DNA of 64,000 bases from DAOLCO01 sp964612555 (lineage in GTDB: Bacteria; Bdellovibrionota_C; UBA2361; SZUA-149; DAOLCO01): assembly GCA_964612555.1 (NCBI GenBank), contig CAZTBW010000010.1:1-64000 (forward strand). The letters are read 5' to 3'. Made by a program: the position numbers and the translations under genes. The number at the start of each line of letters is the position of its first letter. Position 1 is the first letter of the stretch. Positions 1 to 8,948 of this stretch are shown here, in pieces. The notes under the pieces were generated by a model. The model worked only from the letters and a program-made list of their open reading frames with translations, was not told the origin of the DNA and did no database searches.

Positions 1-77
1 TGTCTCATTATAGCCACTTTAGACCTATATCTCGGTCTTAGCTACTTCAGCCCCTTTGGTTTTTTAGAAAGGTTTAT

Positions 78-1049
78 ATGAGAAAAAGTAGTACATTTAG
101 CAAGGCAAGGCAATTAAGTCAGGAAGAACAATTCCTGGTTTCTGCCTATACCAGTGTGGCATTATTTCTTTATGTGTTCAAGCAAGAACACGTTAAAAGA
201 AAAACAAACCCTAATTTTAAATTCATTTTGAAAGATGAAAGTCATCTATACGAGATTCTCGAAGATGAATATAAGTTCATTATCTCAAATGTGGAAGAGT
301 TCTTTTCAGGAAAAACAGTTATATTCTCTGCAAAAGCCTTCTGGATGAAAACTCACTTGAAGGCAGAACTTGAAATGCTTGAGATTCATTCAGAAATTGA
401 GGAACTGTTGTTACTTAATGAGACAACTAAGTCTAAGAATTGGGTGAAAAAGATAAGCTATGGTGAAAACGCTAGTAAACTCAAAGCGGTTCTTTCATCA
501 GTGTGTTTTCTTCTGAATTGGGAGAGATATAGAGAGATATTTTCGCTGTTGGATCCTTATTCTTTGTCTCTTTTTGAGGATAAAAGACTCTTTGGAGGGA
601 AGTATGAACTACTGCAAACTACCAAAGTGAGTAAAAAAGCATTTCTGGCAGATAAGCAAATTGTGGGAATTTTACAATTTCAGCAAGTTCCTCAAGCTCC
701 TTTTCCATCATTCCCATTACCACCAACAAAAAAACCGGCACCTGAAAAACCGCCGAAGCCTGTTGTGGTAAAGGTGCAGGAAGCAGAAGAGATTCCTGTT
801 ACTCCTGTTCCTTGTGGTGAGAATGAATTTCAGCAAGTACTTCAGAAAGCGCATGATCGGTTCTTTGCAAAAAGCTGTACGACTCTTCAAATACAGTACT
901 TACAGCACATTTTTCAAAAAATTTATCCTGATATTGGAGATCATGTAAAGATCAAAGCAATGGTCTTTTCAGGAGAAATTCCTCTTAAAGAGTTTGAAGA
1001 AAAACTCTTTAAACATCTCAAGGAATTGGAACGCCAGACTAGGCGATAG
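78..1049 (+). CDS. Hypothetical protein with proline-rich hinge
   Basis: A 323-residue protein I do not recognise. The ATG follows an AAAGG ribosome site at good spacing. Residues 1-200 are charged and leucine-rich, probably helical. Residues about 205-245 form a proline/lysine/valine-rich linker (PPTKKPAPEKPPKP). The last 75 residues form a second small helical domain. No signal peptide and no clear membrane span were seen, so it is probably cytoplasmic. It stands alone, with a terminator just downstream and no same-strand partner. The two-domain, hinge-linked layout suggests a scaffold or interaction protein, but no function can be assigned. Confidence 0.7.
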   Translation: MRKSSTFSKARQLSQEEQFLVSAYTSVALFLYVFKQEHVKRKTNPNFKFILKDESHLYEILEDEYKFIISNVEEFFSGKTVIFSAKAFWMKTHLKAELEMLEIHSEIEELLLLNETTKSKNWVKKISYGENASKLKAVLSSVCFLLNWERYREIFSLLDPYSLSLFEDKRLFGGKYELLQTTKVSKKAFLADKQIVGILQFQQVPQAPFPSFPLPPTKKPAPEKPPKPVVVKVQEAEEIPVTPVPCGENEFQQVLQKAHDRFFAKSCTTLQIQYLQHIFQKIYPDIGDHVKIKAMVFSGEIPLKEFEEKLFKHLKELERQTRR

Positions 1050-1075
1050 CCTTAATCCGTTTTGATTTTTCACTT

Positions 1076-1116
1076 GTGGGGTTGTATTTAAAGGATTTAT
1101 GATACCCCACTTTTTA
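1076..1116 (+). terminator. Rho-independent terminator after the first gene
   Basis: GTGGGGT (1076-1082) pairs with ACCCCAC (1104-1110) across a 21-base loop and is followed at once by TTTTTATATTTT. It lies 27 bases after the stop codon of the upstream gene. The long loop makes it weaker than the second terminator of this gap. Confidence 0.55.
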
Positions 1117-1126
1117 TATTTTCCAT

Positions 1127-1155
1127 GTAACACTTATTTCTAATCCCTGTATAAC
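1127..1155 (+). promoter_or_regulatory. Possible sigma-70 promoter for a small RNA
   Basis: GTAACA (1127-1132) and TATAAC (1150-1155) are separated by 17 bases; each matches the consensus at four or five of six positions. The site follows the terminator of the previous gene and precedes a stretch of hairpins that ends in a strong terminator. There is no ORF downstream on this strand. Found by eye only. Confidence 0.25.
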
Positions 1156-1157
1156 AG

Positions 1158-1377
1158 TTGAAAGAGTCGGGAAAAAGACCATTTCTTTATATCTTTCAAA
1201 TCCTTAAATCCGGGTAATTCTGCATAAAGTTTCATATATGAGGCATTGAGCTTTGAAGGGATTTTTTAAAATCCACTCACAGGTCATAAACGCAACCTCT
1301 AGGGTAGATTAAACTCTACCCATATTACACAACCCCCTTCATCCCTATGGGCAATCCCGCCCATAGGGATTTTTTTT
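1158..1377 (+). ncRNA. Candidate structured small RNA
   Basis: The 326-base gap at 1050-1375 holds no gene on either strand, yet contains several hairpins in series: TTGAAAGA/TCTTTCAA (1158-1165 with 1192-1199), GGATTT/AAATCC (1259-1264 with 1269-1274), GGGTAGA/TCTACCC (1302-1308 with 1315-1321) and a perfect 12-bp terminator at 1341-1370. A separate terminator has already ended the upstream gene, so the second one implies its own transcript of roughly 200 bases. It does not resemble SRP RNA or tmRNA. Its identity is unknown and its existence is inferred. Confidence 0.25.
1341..1377 (+). terminator. Strong rho-independent terminator
   Basis: A perfect 12-bp stem, ATCCCTATGGGC (1341-1352) with GCCCATAGGGAT (1359-1370), has a 6-base loop and runs directly into seven T on the plus strand (1371-1377). 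The minus-strand side has no T-tract, so it acts on plus-strand transcripts although the convergent methyltransferase gene ends on top of it. Confidence 0.85.
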
Positions 1378-2638
1378 ATTCCTCTCGCTTCTTTGCAGCG
1401 ATATAATTTACACAGGCGAGTTCAATCTCGGTTTCGGTATCTAGTTTTTTTACGAATGGAGCATCCTTAAGCAGCATTGGGTCATTTAGAAGATCTTTTA
1501 CTTTCTTCTCCCTGAACTCAGCGGCGACGTTTTCAGGAAGTCCTTTTAGATAAGAATTCAAAAACCAGGAAAGTGTCCAGACAGGTTTTCCGTAGTCATA
1601 GACACCGTCTTCTACGATGGTAACTTGTTCACCCAGTATATTACGCAGTCCATTTAAGGTCATGTTATAGTAGTGATCCGGGTATCCGTGAAATGGTGCC
1701 AGAAATGGGACGGTGAAATATAGTTCACCACCCGGCTTTAAGACACGAATGATTTCCTTTACCCAATGGAAAGGGTCTCTAAGGTGTTCTAATACTGAGA
1801 GTGAGATAGCCGCATCAAAAGAGTTTGATGCAAAAGGAAGGAACTTTTCCATGTTTGCAATGTCTATCGTAAATGAATCCAGAATATCTATGCTTACGAC
1901 GTGATCATAGAATTGACGCCGCACCCCACTACCAAAATCCAGAACCAGACCTCCCTTGTTTCGGGTGATGATTTCGATTGAACGGGCATCATAACTGGTA
2001 CACTGCTGATCTCCGGGGTCTACAGTGCTTGCCCCCTGCGGAAGGAAGGACAAGGTTGTATCCGATAAACCGAATTTCTTATGACAAGTGGGACAAGTCA
2101 GGTCGCTTGTACCCCATTCAAGACGACTCTCAAGACAAGCCGGGCAGAAGAGAATGTTTGAAAGACGATCAAATTTTCTTTTCTTGGAATCATAAAAAAG
2201 TGATTCCGATACATCTATAGAACCAAAATGAACAGGAGAATGATTGACTGAACCATTTACAGTATATTCTATTTTCCAGGGTGCTTTGGCTTTATGGTCG
2301 CCAACAAAGACGAATTCCCGAAAGCCATATACGTGCGCACCGGAAAATGCCTGCTCAACATCCTTACGGGGAACAAACTGAAGCTCTTTTTTAAATTCCC
2401 CGGTGTCATCCCTGATCAGCACGTTTTTAATGGGATGCGCTGCACATATCCACCCTTGAAGCAGAGGCAGTGTACTATCAACGTGATCTCCCTGCACCGG
2501 AAGTTCGATATGGCAGGTTTTTCTAATAGCAGGAAGTGCCCTGAGTCGCTCAAAATTCCTTACTCCTAAACACCGCTTGATGACAAAAGCCGCTCCTTTC
2601 TTAGCTTTTCCCAGTGTGTGTTTCAGTGTGTGCTCCAT
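1376..2638 (-). CDS. SAM-dependent methyltransferase with Zn-ribbon insert
   Basis: A 420-residue class I methyltransferase. Residues 231-238 (LVLDFGSG) form the S-adenosylmethionine-binding motif I, followed by SVLEHLRDP and the typical LKPGGELYFTVP strand. Before the Rossmann core is a Trm112-like zinc ribbon with Cys165/Cys168 and Cys182/Cys185. The first 150 residues resemble no domain I know. The substrate is unknown; methyltransferases of this build often modify sugars, lipids or small molecules. It is the last gene of the minus-strand run that begins with aroE, 11 bases after the DsbD-family gene. The family call is firm, the substrate open. Confidence 0.8.
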   Translation of the reverse strand: MEHTLKHTLGKAKKGAAFVIKRCLGVRNFERLRALPAIRKTCHIELPVQGDHVDSTLPLLQGWICAAHPIKNVLIRDDTGEFKKELQFVPRKDVEQAFSGAHVYGFREFVFVGDHKAKAPWKIEYTVNGSVNHSPVHFGSIDVSESLFYDSKKRKFDRLSNILFCPACLESRLEWGTSDLTCPTCHKKFGLSDTTLSFLPQGASTVDPGDQQCTSYDARSIEIITRNKGGLVLDFGSGVRRQFYDHVVSIDILDSFTIDIANMEKFLPFASNSFDAAISLSVLEHLRDPFHWVKEIIRVLKPGGELYFTVPFLAPFHGYPDHYYNMTLNGLRNILGEQVTIVEDGVYDYGKPVWTLSWFLNSYLKGLPENVAAEFREKKVKDLLNDPMLLKDAPFVKKLDTETEIELACVNYIAAKKREE

Positions 2639-2649
2639 CGAATGCTCCT

Positions 2650-4890
2650 CTAAGGGTTTATTGAAAGTTCTTTGATGACACTTTCTTCAGTCAGTATCGT
2701 AGGTAATGTTACATAGGGTTCATTCTTTTTCGGAATGAACACATAGTGCGGAACTCCTGTTCCTCCAAATTTTTCAAGAGCAGCCGTGATCTTGTCTGAG
2801 CCCGTAGTCCAGTCAGCTTTCAGTGCAATTATACCAAGTTCCTGAAAGCGTTTCCGGATAGCAGGTTTTGTAAGAATGAAATTTTCATTGTATTTACAGG
2901 TGATGCACCATTCTGCGGTAAAGTCTATAAAGATCGGGCTATCATACTCAAAATAGGCTTCATCATATTCCTGCCACTGGATGGCGCCTGAGACCGTTTC
3001 GTGTTTGGAAAGGGGGTTCAGGTATATCCAGCTGATCACAGGAACTGCTATTCCTGTAAGAAAAAGAACTGATTTTGCAAATGCAGTTTTCTGCTCCTTT
3101 GCCCAGCTCCAGAACCAAAAGAAGACATAGAGGGCAAGCAGAATTCCTGTACCCCTGAAGGCACTTCCCGGAACACTCTTTTCGAGCACTTTTAGAAGCC
3201 AGATAATCGTAGCAAGTAAACTAAATCCCATAAGCTGTTTGATACGATTCATCCATGCGCCGGGTTTTGGAAAAAGTTTAAGAAGACGCGGTTGACTCAC
3301 GACTAGAAAATAGGGAGCAGCAAGCCCTACTCCAATCGCAATAAAAACAAGAAACAAACTAAGGGTACTTTGTGAAAAGGCAAATACAAGAGCAGTACCC
3401 AGAAATGGGGCGGTGCAAGGAGTGCTGAGTGCCGAAATCAAAATCCCGTCAAAAAAATGTTTTGAATAAGAATTTTCAGATGTACCCCTGGATGAAATTT
3501 TTGTAAGGGTATTTATAAAGGGAATCTCGGCAATATAAAGATCAAAAAATCCAAGACTGAGTATGAAAAGAATAATAACAAGAGCAAATACAAACTCGGG
3601 ATACTGGAACTGAAACCCCCAGCCCAGAGCATTCCCGGTTGTTTTCAGACTGACTGCAACACCGGCAAGGAGAAGAAAACTTGCAAGAATTCCAGTACTA
3701 AAGCAGATCGCATCACGTATATTACCGGAAGTAGATTTTTCTTTTGCAGAGACAATACCCATAAGCTTGATTGATAGAATGGGAAGCACACAAGGCATAA
3801 AGTTCAGGATGATTCCACCAATAAAAGCACTGATCAGGGCAAGGAGTAAGCTCGTAGTGGAGTTTTGTGGAGCACTCTCATTATCCTTGTATGAATACGT
3901 CATAAATTTTGACTCGGAAAAACTTGAAGCTCGGGAAAGAATCTCTTCCGGTACGGGACGTAATTCACTGAAAGGAAAGGAAGGAATTTCAAACAGGTAT
4001 CTTTTTGTATCCTCAACTTCAAATGCGATTACTCCCGAAGGAGTGTTCCCGGATTCAGTTTCAGTAAGAGGAAGCAGAAGAATTGTGCGATCTTTTTCCT
4101 GATGTGAAATAAGCGGAGCACCCACAATGGGATACCCTGAAGTTTCAAAAAACTGTCCCCTGGAAGGGTGAGCCCCGGAGGGGTGATCTTTAGGGGAAAT
4201 TTCATGAAGCAGCTCAAAATACAGAGCACTCCTTAGGGAACTCCCTTTGAAACCCTCTTGAAGATACATGGTAATACCTTTATCTCTCAGTTTATCCTGA
4301 GAAGATATTTTTAGCGGAACACTACGTTTGGTCTTTTCAAAATAAAAGTTGGACTCGGAATATTCAGGTTTTTGACTGGATATGGGAAGGTTTTTAGTGA
4401 TGCTGCTTTTTCCCGGAATGCAGCGATCAAAACATACGAGCCAGGAGACCTCTGCGGATACGTTGATTGAAGAAATATTTTTAAGATCAATATCTGAAGG
4501 AGGTATAAGAGTGGTATAAATTAGTACTTGCTCAGAATACCCGAATGTCTGGATATCCCCTTGCTCCAGAGTGCGTTTTGGAATGGGAAATTTTAAATCC
4601 TCTGTTTTCCAGCCATCGGGAAGGTTCCATGAAACAGTAGTTGGTTTTCCGGACTCACCGGGAAACTTCCAGTAAATATGCCAGTCCGGTTTTATGGAAA
4701 AAAGTATCCCTGCTCTGGGTAGTTCGTCATATTCCGGATTATATGAATCAAGATCAAAAATAATTTCAGTTGAAACATAACGATTCCCTTCACGACCTGA
4801 AAAAAAAGAAGACTCCTCGGCATGTACAGGTAGTGAAGAGAAAAGAAACAGGAATGGTGCAAGAAGGGATAAAAGCTTATGAATTAGCAT
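2650..4890 (-). CDS. dsbD: DsbD/ScsB-family thiol:disulfide interchange protein
   Basis: A 746-residue transporter that carries reducing equivalents from cytoplasmic thioredoxin to periplasmic substrates. A signal peptide ends near residue 24. The periplasmic N-terminal domain (about 25-330) carries a Cys153/Cys157 pair in CFDRCIPG. The polytopic core (about 348-625) has the redox cysteines Cys367 in MPCVLP and Cys492 in STPCTAP. The C-terminal thioredoxin-like domain carries Cys662/Cys665 in WCITC. The large N-terminal domain is closer to ScsB-type than to classical DsbD. All three cysteine pairs are present, so it looks active. Its start overlaps the end of the upstream flavoprotein gene by 14 bases, indicating one transcript. 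Confidence 0.9.
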   Translation of the reverse strand: MLIHKLLSLLAPFLFLFSSLPVHAEESSFFSGREGNRYVSTEIIFDLDSYNPEYDELPRAGILFSIKPDWHIYWKFPGESGKPTTVSWNLPDGWKTEDLKFPIPKRTLEQGDIQTFGYSEQVLIYTTLIPPSDIDLKNISSINVSAEVSWLVCFDRCIPGKSSITKNLPISSQKPEYSESNFYFEKTKRSVPLKISSQDKLRDKGITMYLQEGFKGSSLRSALYFELLHEISPKDHPSGAHPSRGQFFETSGYPIVGAPLISHQEKDRTILLLPLTETESGNTPSGVIAFEVEDTKRYLFEIPSFPFSELRPVPEEILSRASSFSESKFMTYSYKDNESAPQNSTTSLLLALISAFIGGIILNFMPCVLPILSIKLMGIVSAKEKSTSGNIRDAICFSTGILASFLLLAGVAVSLKTTGNALGWGFQFQYPEFVFALVIILFILSLGFFDLYIAEIPFINTLTKISSRGTSENSYSKHFFDGILISALSTPCTAPFLGTALVFAFSQSTLSLFLVFIAIGVGLAAPYFLVVSQPRLLKLFPKPGAWMNRIKQLMGFSLLATIIWLLKVLEKSVPGSAFRGTGILLALYVFFWFWSWAKEQKTAFAKSVLFLTGIAVPVISWIYLNPLSKHETVSGAIQWQEYDEAYFEYDSPIFIDFTAEWCITCKYNENFILTKPAIRKRFQELGIIALKADWTTGSDKITAALEKFGGTGVPHYVFIPKKNEPYVTLPTILTEESVIKELSINP

Positions 4891-6007
4891 GTCTCTTTAG
4901 ATGTTCTGTTAAAAGTTTGTCCTGAACTCGTGAAGGAGTAAAATCATTATATGAGAATACACTCTGCCCCAATATATGGGAAGCAGCATCTTCAGTTGCG
5001 GCAAAAGAGGTTGACATTCCAAAGCCTCCAAAACCACCAAGCCAGAAGAGTCCCGAAAGATTACTATCTTCACCCCAGATCGGAAGCTGATCTTCGGTGT
5101 AGGTTCTGAAGCAGTGCCAGCCTGAACCGATTCTGACTCCTTTTGCAAGTTCGGGAACTGTTTCGAGTATTCTCGTGCTGATCGTTTCCTCTATTCCGGC
5201 ATCGGGAGAGAAAGCATCCGGGTCAGCAGGAATGGTTTCACATGCAGAAATAAGTTTTTTTTCCTGATTCCAGTCTCGCATGTACCATTTGTGGCATTCA
5301 TCCCAGTAAAAACCATAGGGGTGTGCGATGTCAGGTTTTTCCTTCCAACCGGTACTTAAAAAAAGATGCCGTGCATATGCCTGAGTAGCTACCGAATGTT
5401 GACTATAGTGAGTTTTGAGAACAGAATTCAGCCATGCACCGGAAGCGTTCACTATCCATGGAGCGTGGTAGGTATCTTTTTCTGTGAGTACTTCCCAATT
5501 AGAGGAAGTATTGCCGGAAGAAATACTATCAGAAGAGATACGGTTTATTTCAGTAACTTTTGAATTAAATAAAAAGGAAACTCCATTTCTGGAACAAAGC
5601 ACTCTCAGATCTTCAATGTAGGAGCCACTGTCAAGAAGACCGTCTTCTTCTGTATAGACACACGTAAAGCTTTCAGAGTCCAGTGCTACGCTTTCTTCTT
5701 TGAAAAGATGTTGATGGTGCCCCGGGCATGATCTTCCAATAATTACTGAGCCGGTTTTTTTAAAATGTCTTTTCTTCAGTTCAGGAGGAAAGCCTTTTAC
5801 ACTTCGCTCTGTCCATTCAGTAAGCTGAGGGTGGCGGTACAGATGACGAATCATTCCTGCATTTTTTCCTGATGCATGGCGGGCAACCCCTGTTTCTTTT
5901 TCAAGAAGGAGTACCGATGTTCCTTTTTCTGAAAGGTGAAACGCAGAGCTTATCCCAAGAACTCCACCACCGATTATTATCACATCAAAGGAATTCATGT
6001 TTGCCAC
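4877..6007 (-). CDS. FAD-dependent oxidoreductase, DAO family
   Basis: A 376-residue flavoprotein of the D-amino-acid/glycine oxidase family. The N-terminal Rossmann motif VIIIGGGVLGISS binds FAD, and the C-terminal LFWLGGFGGFGMS is the second FAD contact of the family. Substrates of the family are amines such as glycine, sarcosine or D-amino acids; which one is used here cannot be read from sequence. I keep the GTG start at 6007 because GGTGA sits at good spacing before it; an ATG at 5998 is the alternative. It lies 7 bases after aroE and overlaps the DsbD-family gene. Confidence 0.8.
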   Translation of the reverse strand: MANMNSFDVIIIGGGVLGISSAFHLSEKGTSVLLLEKETGVARHASGKNAGMIRHLYRHPQLTEWTERSVKGFPPELKKRHFKKTGSVIIGRSCPGHHQHLFKEESVALDSESFTCVYTEEDGLLDSGSYIEDLRVLCSRNGVSFLFNSKVTEINRISSDSISSGNTSSNWEVLTEKDTYHAPWIVNASGAWLNSVLKTHYSQHSVATQAYARHLFLSTGWKEKPDIAHPYGFYWDECHKWYMRDWNQEKKLISACETIPADPDAFSPDAGIEETISTRILETVPELAKGVRIGSGWHCFRTYTEDQLPIWGEDSNLSGLFWLGGFGGFGMSTSFAATEDAASHILGQSVFSYNDFTPSRVQDKLLTEHLKRHANS

Positions 6008-6014
6008 GTATCAA

Positions 6015-6860
6015 TCACCGCTGTTTTTGAAATTCATTCAGGAGCGCTTTTTCCATTACCTCTTTTGGAGGTCTGTTTTCGGTAAAAAGCGAGAACTGCT
6101 CAAGTCCCTGGTGAAAAAGCATACGAATGCCGTAAATCAAGCAAGCACCACTGGAAATACAGCATTTTGATAAATGAGTTTCAGTGTTTACCATTTCGAG
6201 AACCAGGTGTGATGCTGAAAGAGCATCGTAGGGGAACCACTCAAGGGGAGTGCCCGGGGTGGTATTAATAATGATAGTGTAATTTTTAAGTAAAGCACTT
6301 GATAGTTGATCAGCAGGGAGCGAACGTACCGAGAAGTTTGAAGCGAGCATTTCTGCTTTTATGTGTGTCCTGTTTACCAGAGTTATATCTCTTACCTTTA
6401 GTTGCTGCATGGCATAAAGGGCAGCTTTTGCGGCTCCTCCGGCACCGAGAATCAAACACGAGTCATTAAAGAAATCCTCCCTGATTTCTTTAAAGGCTTC
6501 AATAATTCCGAACCAGTCAGTGTTAATGCCATACAAGGCTTTACCTGAATTAATTACAGTATTAACCGCAGCAATTTTTTTAGCGACGGGGCAGATTGTA
6601 TCGAGTAGAGGTATGATCTTTTCCTTATAGGGAATGGTTACACTAAATCCTCTAAACCCCATTTCTCTCATTGCAGAAATCGGAACTTCCGGAGAGGTTA
6701 CGGAAAAAGCGTGATAACTGAAAGGAATCTTCAGTTCCCTGAAGCCACTATTTTGAAGAACTCTGCTAAAAGAAGTAGGGTGCTCGGCTAAAAGACCGCA
6801 TATGCGGGGAGTACAAAGTGCATCCCAGTCCGTAGTGATCTCTAAATCAGTTGTTTTCAT
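6015..6860 (-). CDS. aroE: Shikimate dehydrogenase AroE
   Basis: 281 residues. It reduces 3-dehydroshikimate to shikimate with NADPH in aromatic amino acid synthesis. Catalytic Lys79 sits in SVTIPYKE, Asp115 in GINTDWFG, and Asn100 in AAVNTV. The nucleotide-binding glycine motif is GAGGAAKAAL (139-148). The usual N-terminal shikimate-binding segment with S-x-S-P is altered to TSFSRV, keeping the two serines but losing the proline. It is first in a minus-strand run with a flavoprotein, a DsbD homologue and a methyltransferase, an unusual setting for a shikimate gene. Confidence 0.92.
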   Translation of the reverse strand: MKTTDLEITTDWDALCTPRICGLLAEHPTSFSRVLQNSGFRELKIPFSYHAFSVTSPEVPISAMREMGFRGFSVTIPYKEKIIPLLDTICPVAKKIAAVNTVINSGKALYGINTDWFGIIEAFKEIREDFFNDSCLILGAGGAAKAALYAMQQLKVRDITLVNRTHIKAEMLASNFSVRSLPADQLSSALLKNYTIIINTTPGTPLEWFPYDALSASHLVLEMVNTETHLSKCCISSGACLIYGIRMLFHQGLEQFSLFTENRPPKEVMEKALLNEFQKQR

Positions 6861-6923
6861 AAATTATTATAGTTACTTACAGGAGCTAATCAGATTTCCC
6901 TGTCTCCTGCCGATATATACTAT

Positions 6924-7934
6924 ATGAAAGAGGGGGCAAACCACAATATTGGTGCAAGTAATTTGCTGACGACTATTCGGGAGATTGAGCGGATAGAGAA
7001 AGTAATCCCTAAGCACCATCCGGTATATTCGATTCTGCATTTTCTGGTATGGGAAGCACACACCTCACGGCTGGTGCTGGAAATACTGTTTATGAGTTTT
7101 ATCTATCAGGTACTGTATATGTATTTGAATGCAGCCGGGTATCTGCCACTACCGCATTCGTTGCATTTTGGGATTTTAGGTTGTTTTGCGCTTTTGATAA
7201 TTTTTATAGATACACAAGTGCTTTGTAAATCAAACGGGCTATTCAGGAAAGCGTATCTAAAATCATATACGGGTAATATAGATCGTGCGTTGGAGCTTTT
7301 ACATGGAGCGGGAGCGGGGAGTCTTCCCCCGACACCGTATGCGTATCATCTGGCAGTATCTGAATTTCATTTAATTAACGGAAGTAAAAAAATCGGTGAT
7401 TTTGCTCTCGAAAGCGCTTTGAAAAATGGAGCTAATCCATTTGAATGTGTATATCTTCGTATGAGAAGCCTTCTGTTTTCAGGTTCATTTGATAAAGCGT
7501 TTGAGGGAGTGTCTGGGTATCTTGCCTCTTCGCCACTTCTCCAGTTCGAATATGGTGTTTCTTTAATGGCACAGGAAGATAAAAGGAGAGAAGCCAGAAA
7601 ATACTTTCAGATGGTTCTTGATGTTCCTTCCGTACTTCATCCCTCCGGAGCTGAAACGCATGATTTATCTCATATGATGCTAGTGTGTCTTGATCTTAAC
7701 TCCGGAAAAGCGGAGGAATCACTTCCCAGACTCAACATGATTTTTGAACTGGTAGTGCCGGAATTAAAACTATTTCCTGCGCTAAGACCATACGCCTCAA
7801 TTGCGTACCTGGAACGCGCAAAATATTATTCAGGAAAACCCGCCTCCCACAAACGCGCCAGATACGACCTGGAACGGGCTTTGGCAATTTGTTCTTATCC
7901 TTTACACAAAAAAATCGCAGAAAGCATTTTATAG
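6924..7934 (+). CDS. Membrane protein with TPR-like C-terminal domain
   Basis: A 336-residue protein I cannot name. Two membrane spans lie near residues 49-70 and 82-100 (VLEILFMSFIYQV and HFGILGCFALLIIF). They are followed by an all-helical region of about 200 residues with TPR-like helical pairs (AYHLAVSEFHLINGSKK, AREARKY-type helices). It is divergent from aroE with only 63 bases between them, and its end overlaps the end of the convergent SDR gene by 6 bases. No good ribosome site precedes the ATG, so the true start may be a little downstream. A protein-interaction role at the inner membrane is an inference. Confidence 0.6.
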   Translation: MKEGANHNIGASNLLTTIREIERIEKVIPKHHPVYSILHFLVWEAHTSRLVLEILFMSFIYQVLYMYLNAAGYLPLPHSLHFGILGCFALLIIFIDTQVLCKSNGLFRKAYLKSYTGNIDRALELLHGAGAGSLPPTPYAYHLAVSEFHLINGSKKIGDFALESALKNGANPFECVYLRMRSLLFSGSFDKAFEGVSGYLASSPLLQFEYGVSLMAQEDKRREARKYFQMVLDVPSVLHPSGAETHDLSHMMLVCLDLNSGKAEESLPRLNMIFELVVPELKLFPALRPYASIAYLERAKYYSGKPASHKRARYDLERALAICSYPLHKKIAESIL

Positions 7935-8948
7935 CCAGTTATGCTTTGCGTACCAAAGGGTGGTTTGTTTGATTCCTTCGTGGTTACTGAGGGTTGGGGT
8001 GAATCCGAGACGATTTTGTAAGTGGGTGGTGTCAAAGGATCTGTCTTTTGTGTAAAAGGCGACTCGTCGTCTGTAGAGAGGGGGAGAGATGCCAAAAGGT
8101 TTACAGAGGGCTTCGCAAAGGTCTGCACAGAGAAAGAGTGGGGTAATGGGGATTCTCAGGGTTCTTAGTGTGCGACCAAGGGTTTCTGAGACACAGCGGG
8201 CGAGGTCTTCTATCTTGATCGCTTCGGGGTTTCCGACAATAAAGGTTTCTCCCAGTGCAGAAGGGGAGACCGCAGCAATAATCATTGCTTTTACGAGGTC
8301 TTCAACATGAATCAGATGATACAGACAGTTGCCATTACCAAAAATGGGAAATATTGGTGCACGGGCAAGACGAAAAAGTTTCAGTAGTCTTTTATCTTCC
8401 GGTCCATAAATGGCACAGGGGCGAAGTATGGTGCAGGGGAGTTTATGAGTGTTTGAATATTCACGAATCCAGAGGTCTGCTTCTGCTTTGGTTCTCTGAT
8501 ATACATCTCCGGGAGCAAAGGGAGCATTTTCATTTGCAGGCGGGGTCTCGATATGTCCGTGCACTCCTACGGTAGAAATATGAATAAAACGCTGAAAATC
8601 AGGAAGAGTGCTGCATATTTTTGCAAGCTCCATGGTTGATGTGACGTGGACATTGTAATAATCCTCATCCCGGGCTTTTGCATTACGATAACAGGCTGCT
8701 ACATGGAAAAGATACTGTATTCCGCTACACGCCTTGATTAATGTTTCTCGTGCTCCTATGTCTCCAATTATCCATTCAATATTCAGGTCTGAAAGATGAT
8801 CCCGATTTGAGCTGGCTCGTGCTACCGCACGAACAGTAACCCCGTTTTCTACCAGGGTACGAACCAGAACACTGCCGGTAAATCCGTTTGCACCAGTTAC
8901 TAATATCGTTTTTCCGGAAAGGGTTTTTACTGCTTCTTCGTAGGTCAT
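7929..8948 (-). CDS. NAD-dependent epimerase/dehydratase-family SDR
   Basis: A 339-residue extended short-chain dehydrogenase. The N-terminal TGANGFTG motif binds NAD(P), the active-site Tyr-x3-Lys is in YQRTK, and the upstream serine lies in HISTVGVHG. It resembles the nucleoside-sugar epimerase and 3-beta-hydroxysteroid dehydrogenase branches, so the substrate may be a sugar nucleotide or a polyprenyl/lipid compound. It begins one base after the end of the methyltransferase gene and closes the minus-strand cluster with two glycosyltransferases. Glycan biosynthesis is therefore the likeliest role. Confidence 0.8.
   Translation of the reverse strand: MTYEEAVKTLSGKTILVTGANGFTGSVLVRTLVENGVTVRAVARASSNRDHLSDLNIEWIIGDIGARETLIKACSGIQYLFHVAACYRNAKARDEDYYNVHVTSTMELAKICSTLPDFQRFIHISTVGVHGHIETPPANENAPFAPGDVYQRTKAEADLWIREYSNTHKLPCTILRPCAIYGPEDKRLLKLFRLARAPIFPIFGNGNCLYHLIHVEDLVKAMIIAAVSPSALGETFIVGNPEAIKIEDLARCVSETLGRTLRTLRIPITPLFLCADLCEALCKPFGISPPLYRRRVAFYTKDRSFDTTHLQNRLGFTPTLSNHEGIKQTTLWYAKHNWL

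Noticed and set aside
6915..6924. TATACT box directly before the gene at 6924 as its promoter
   Set aside because: It would place the transcript start at or after the ATG.
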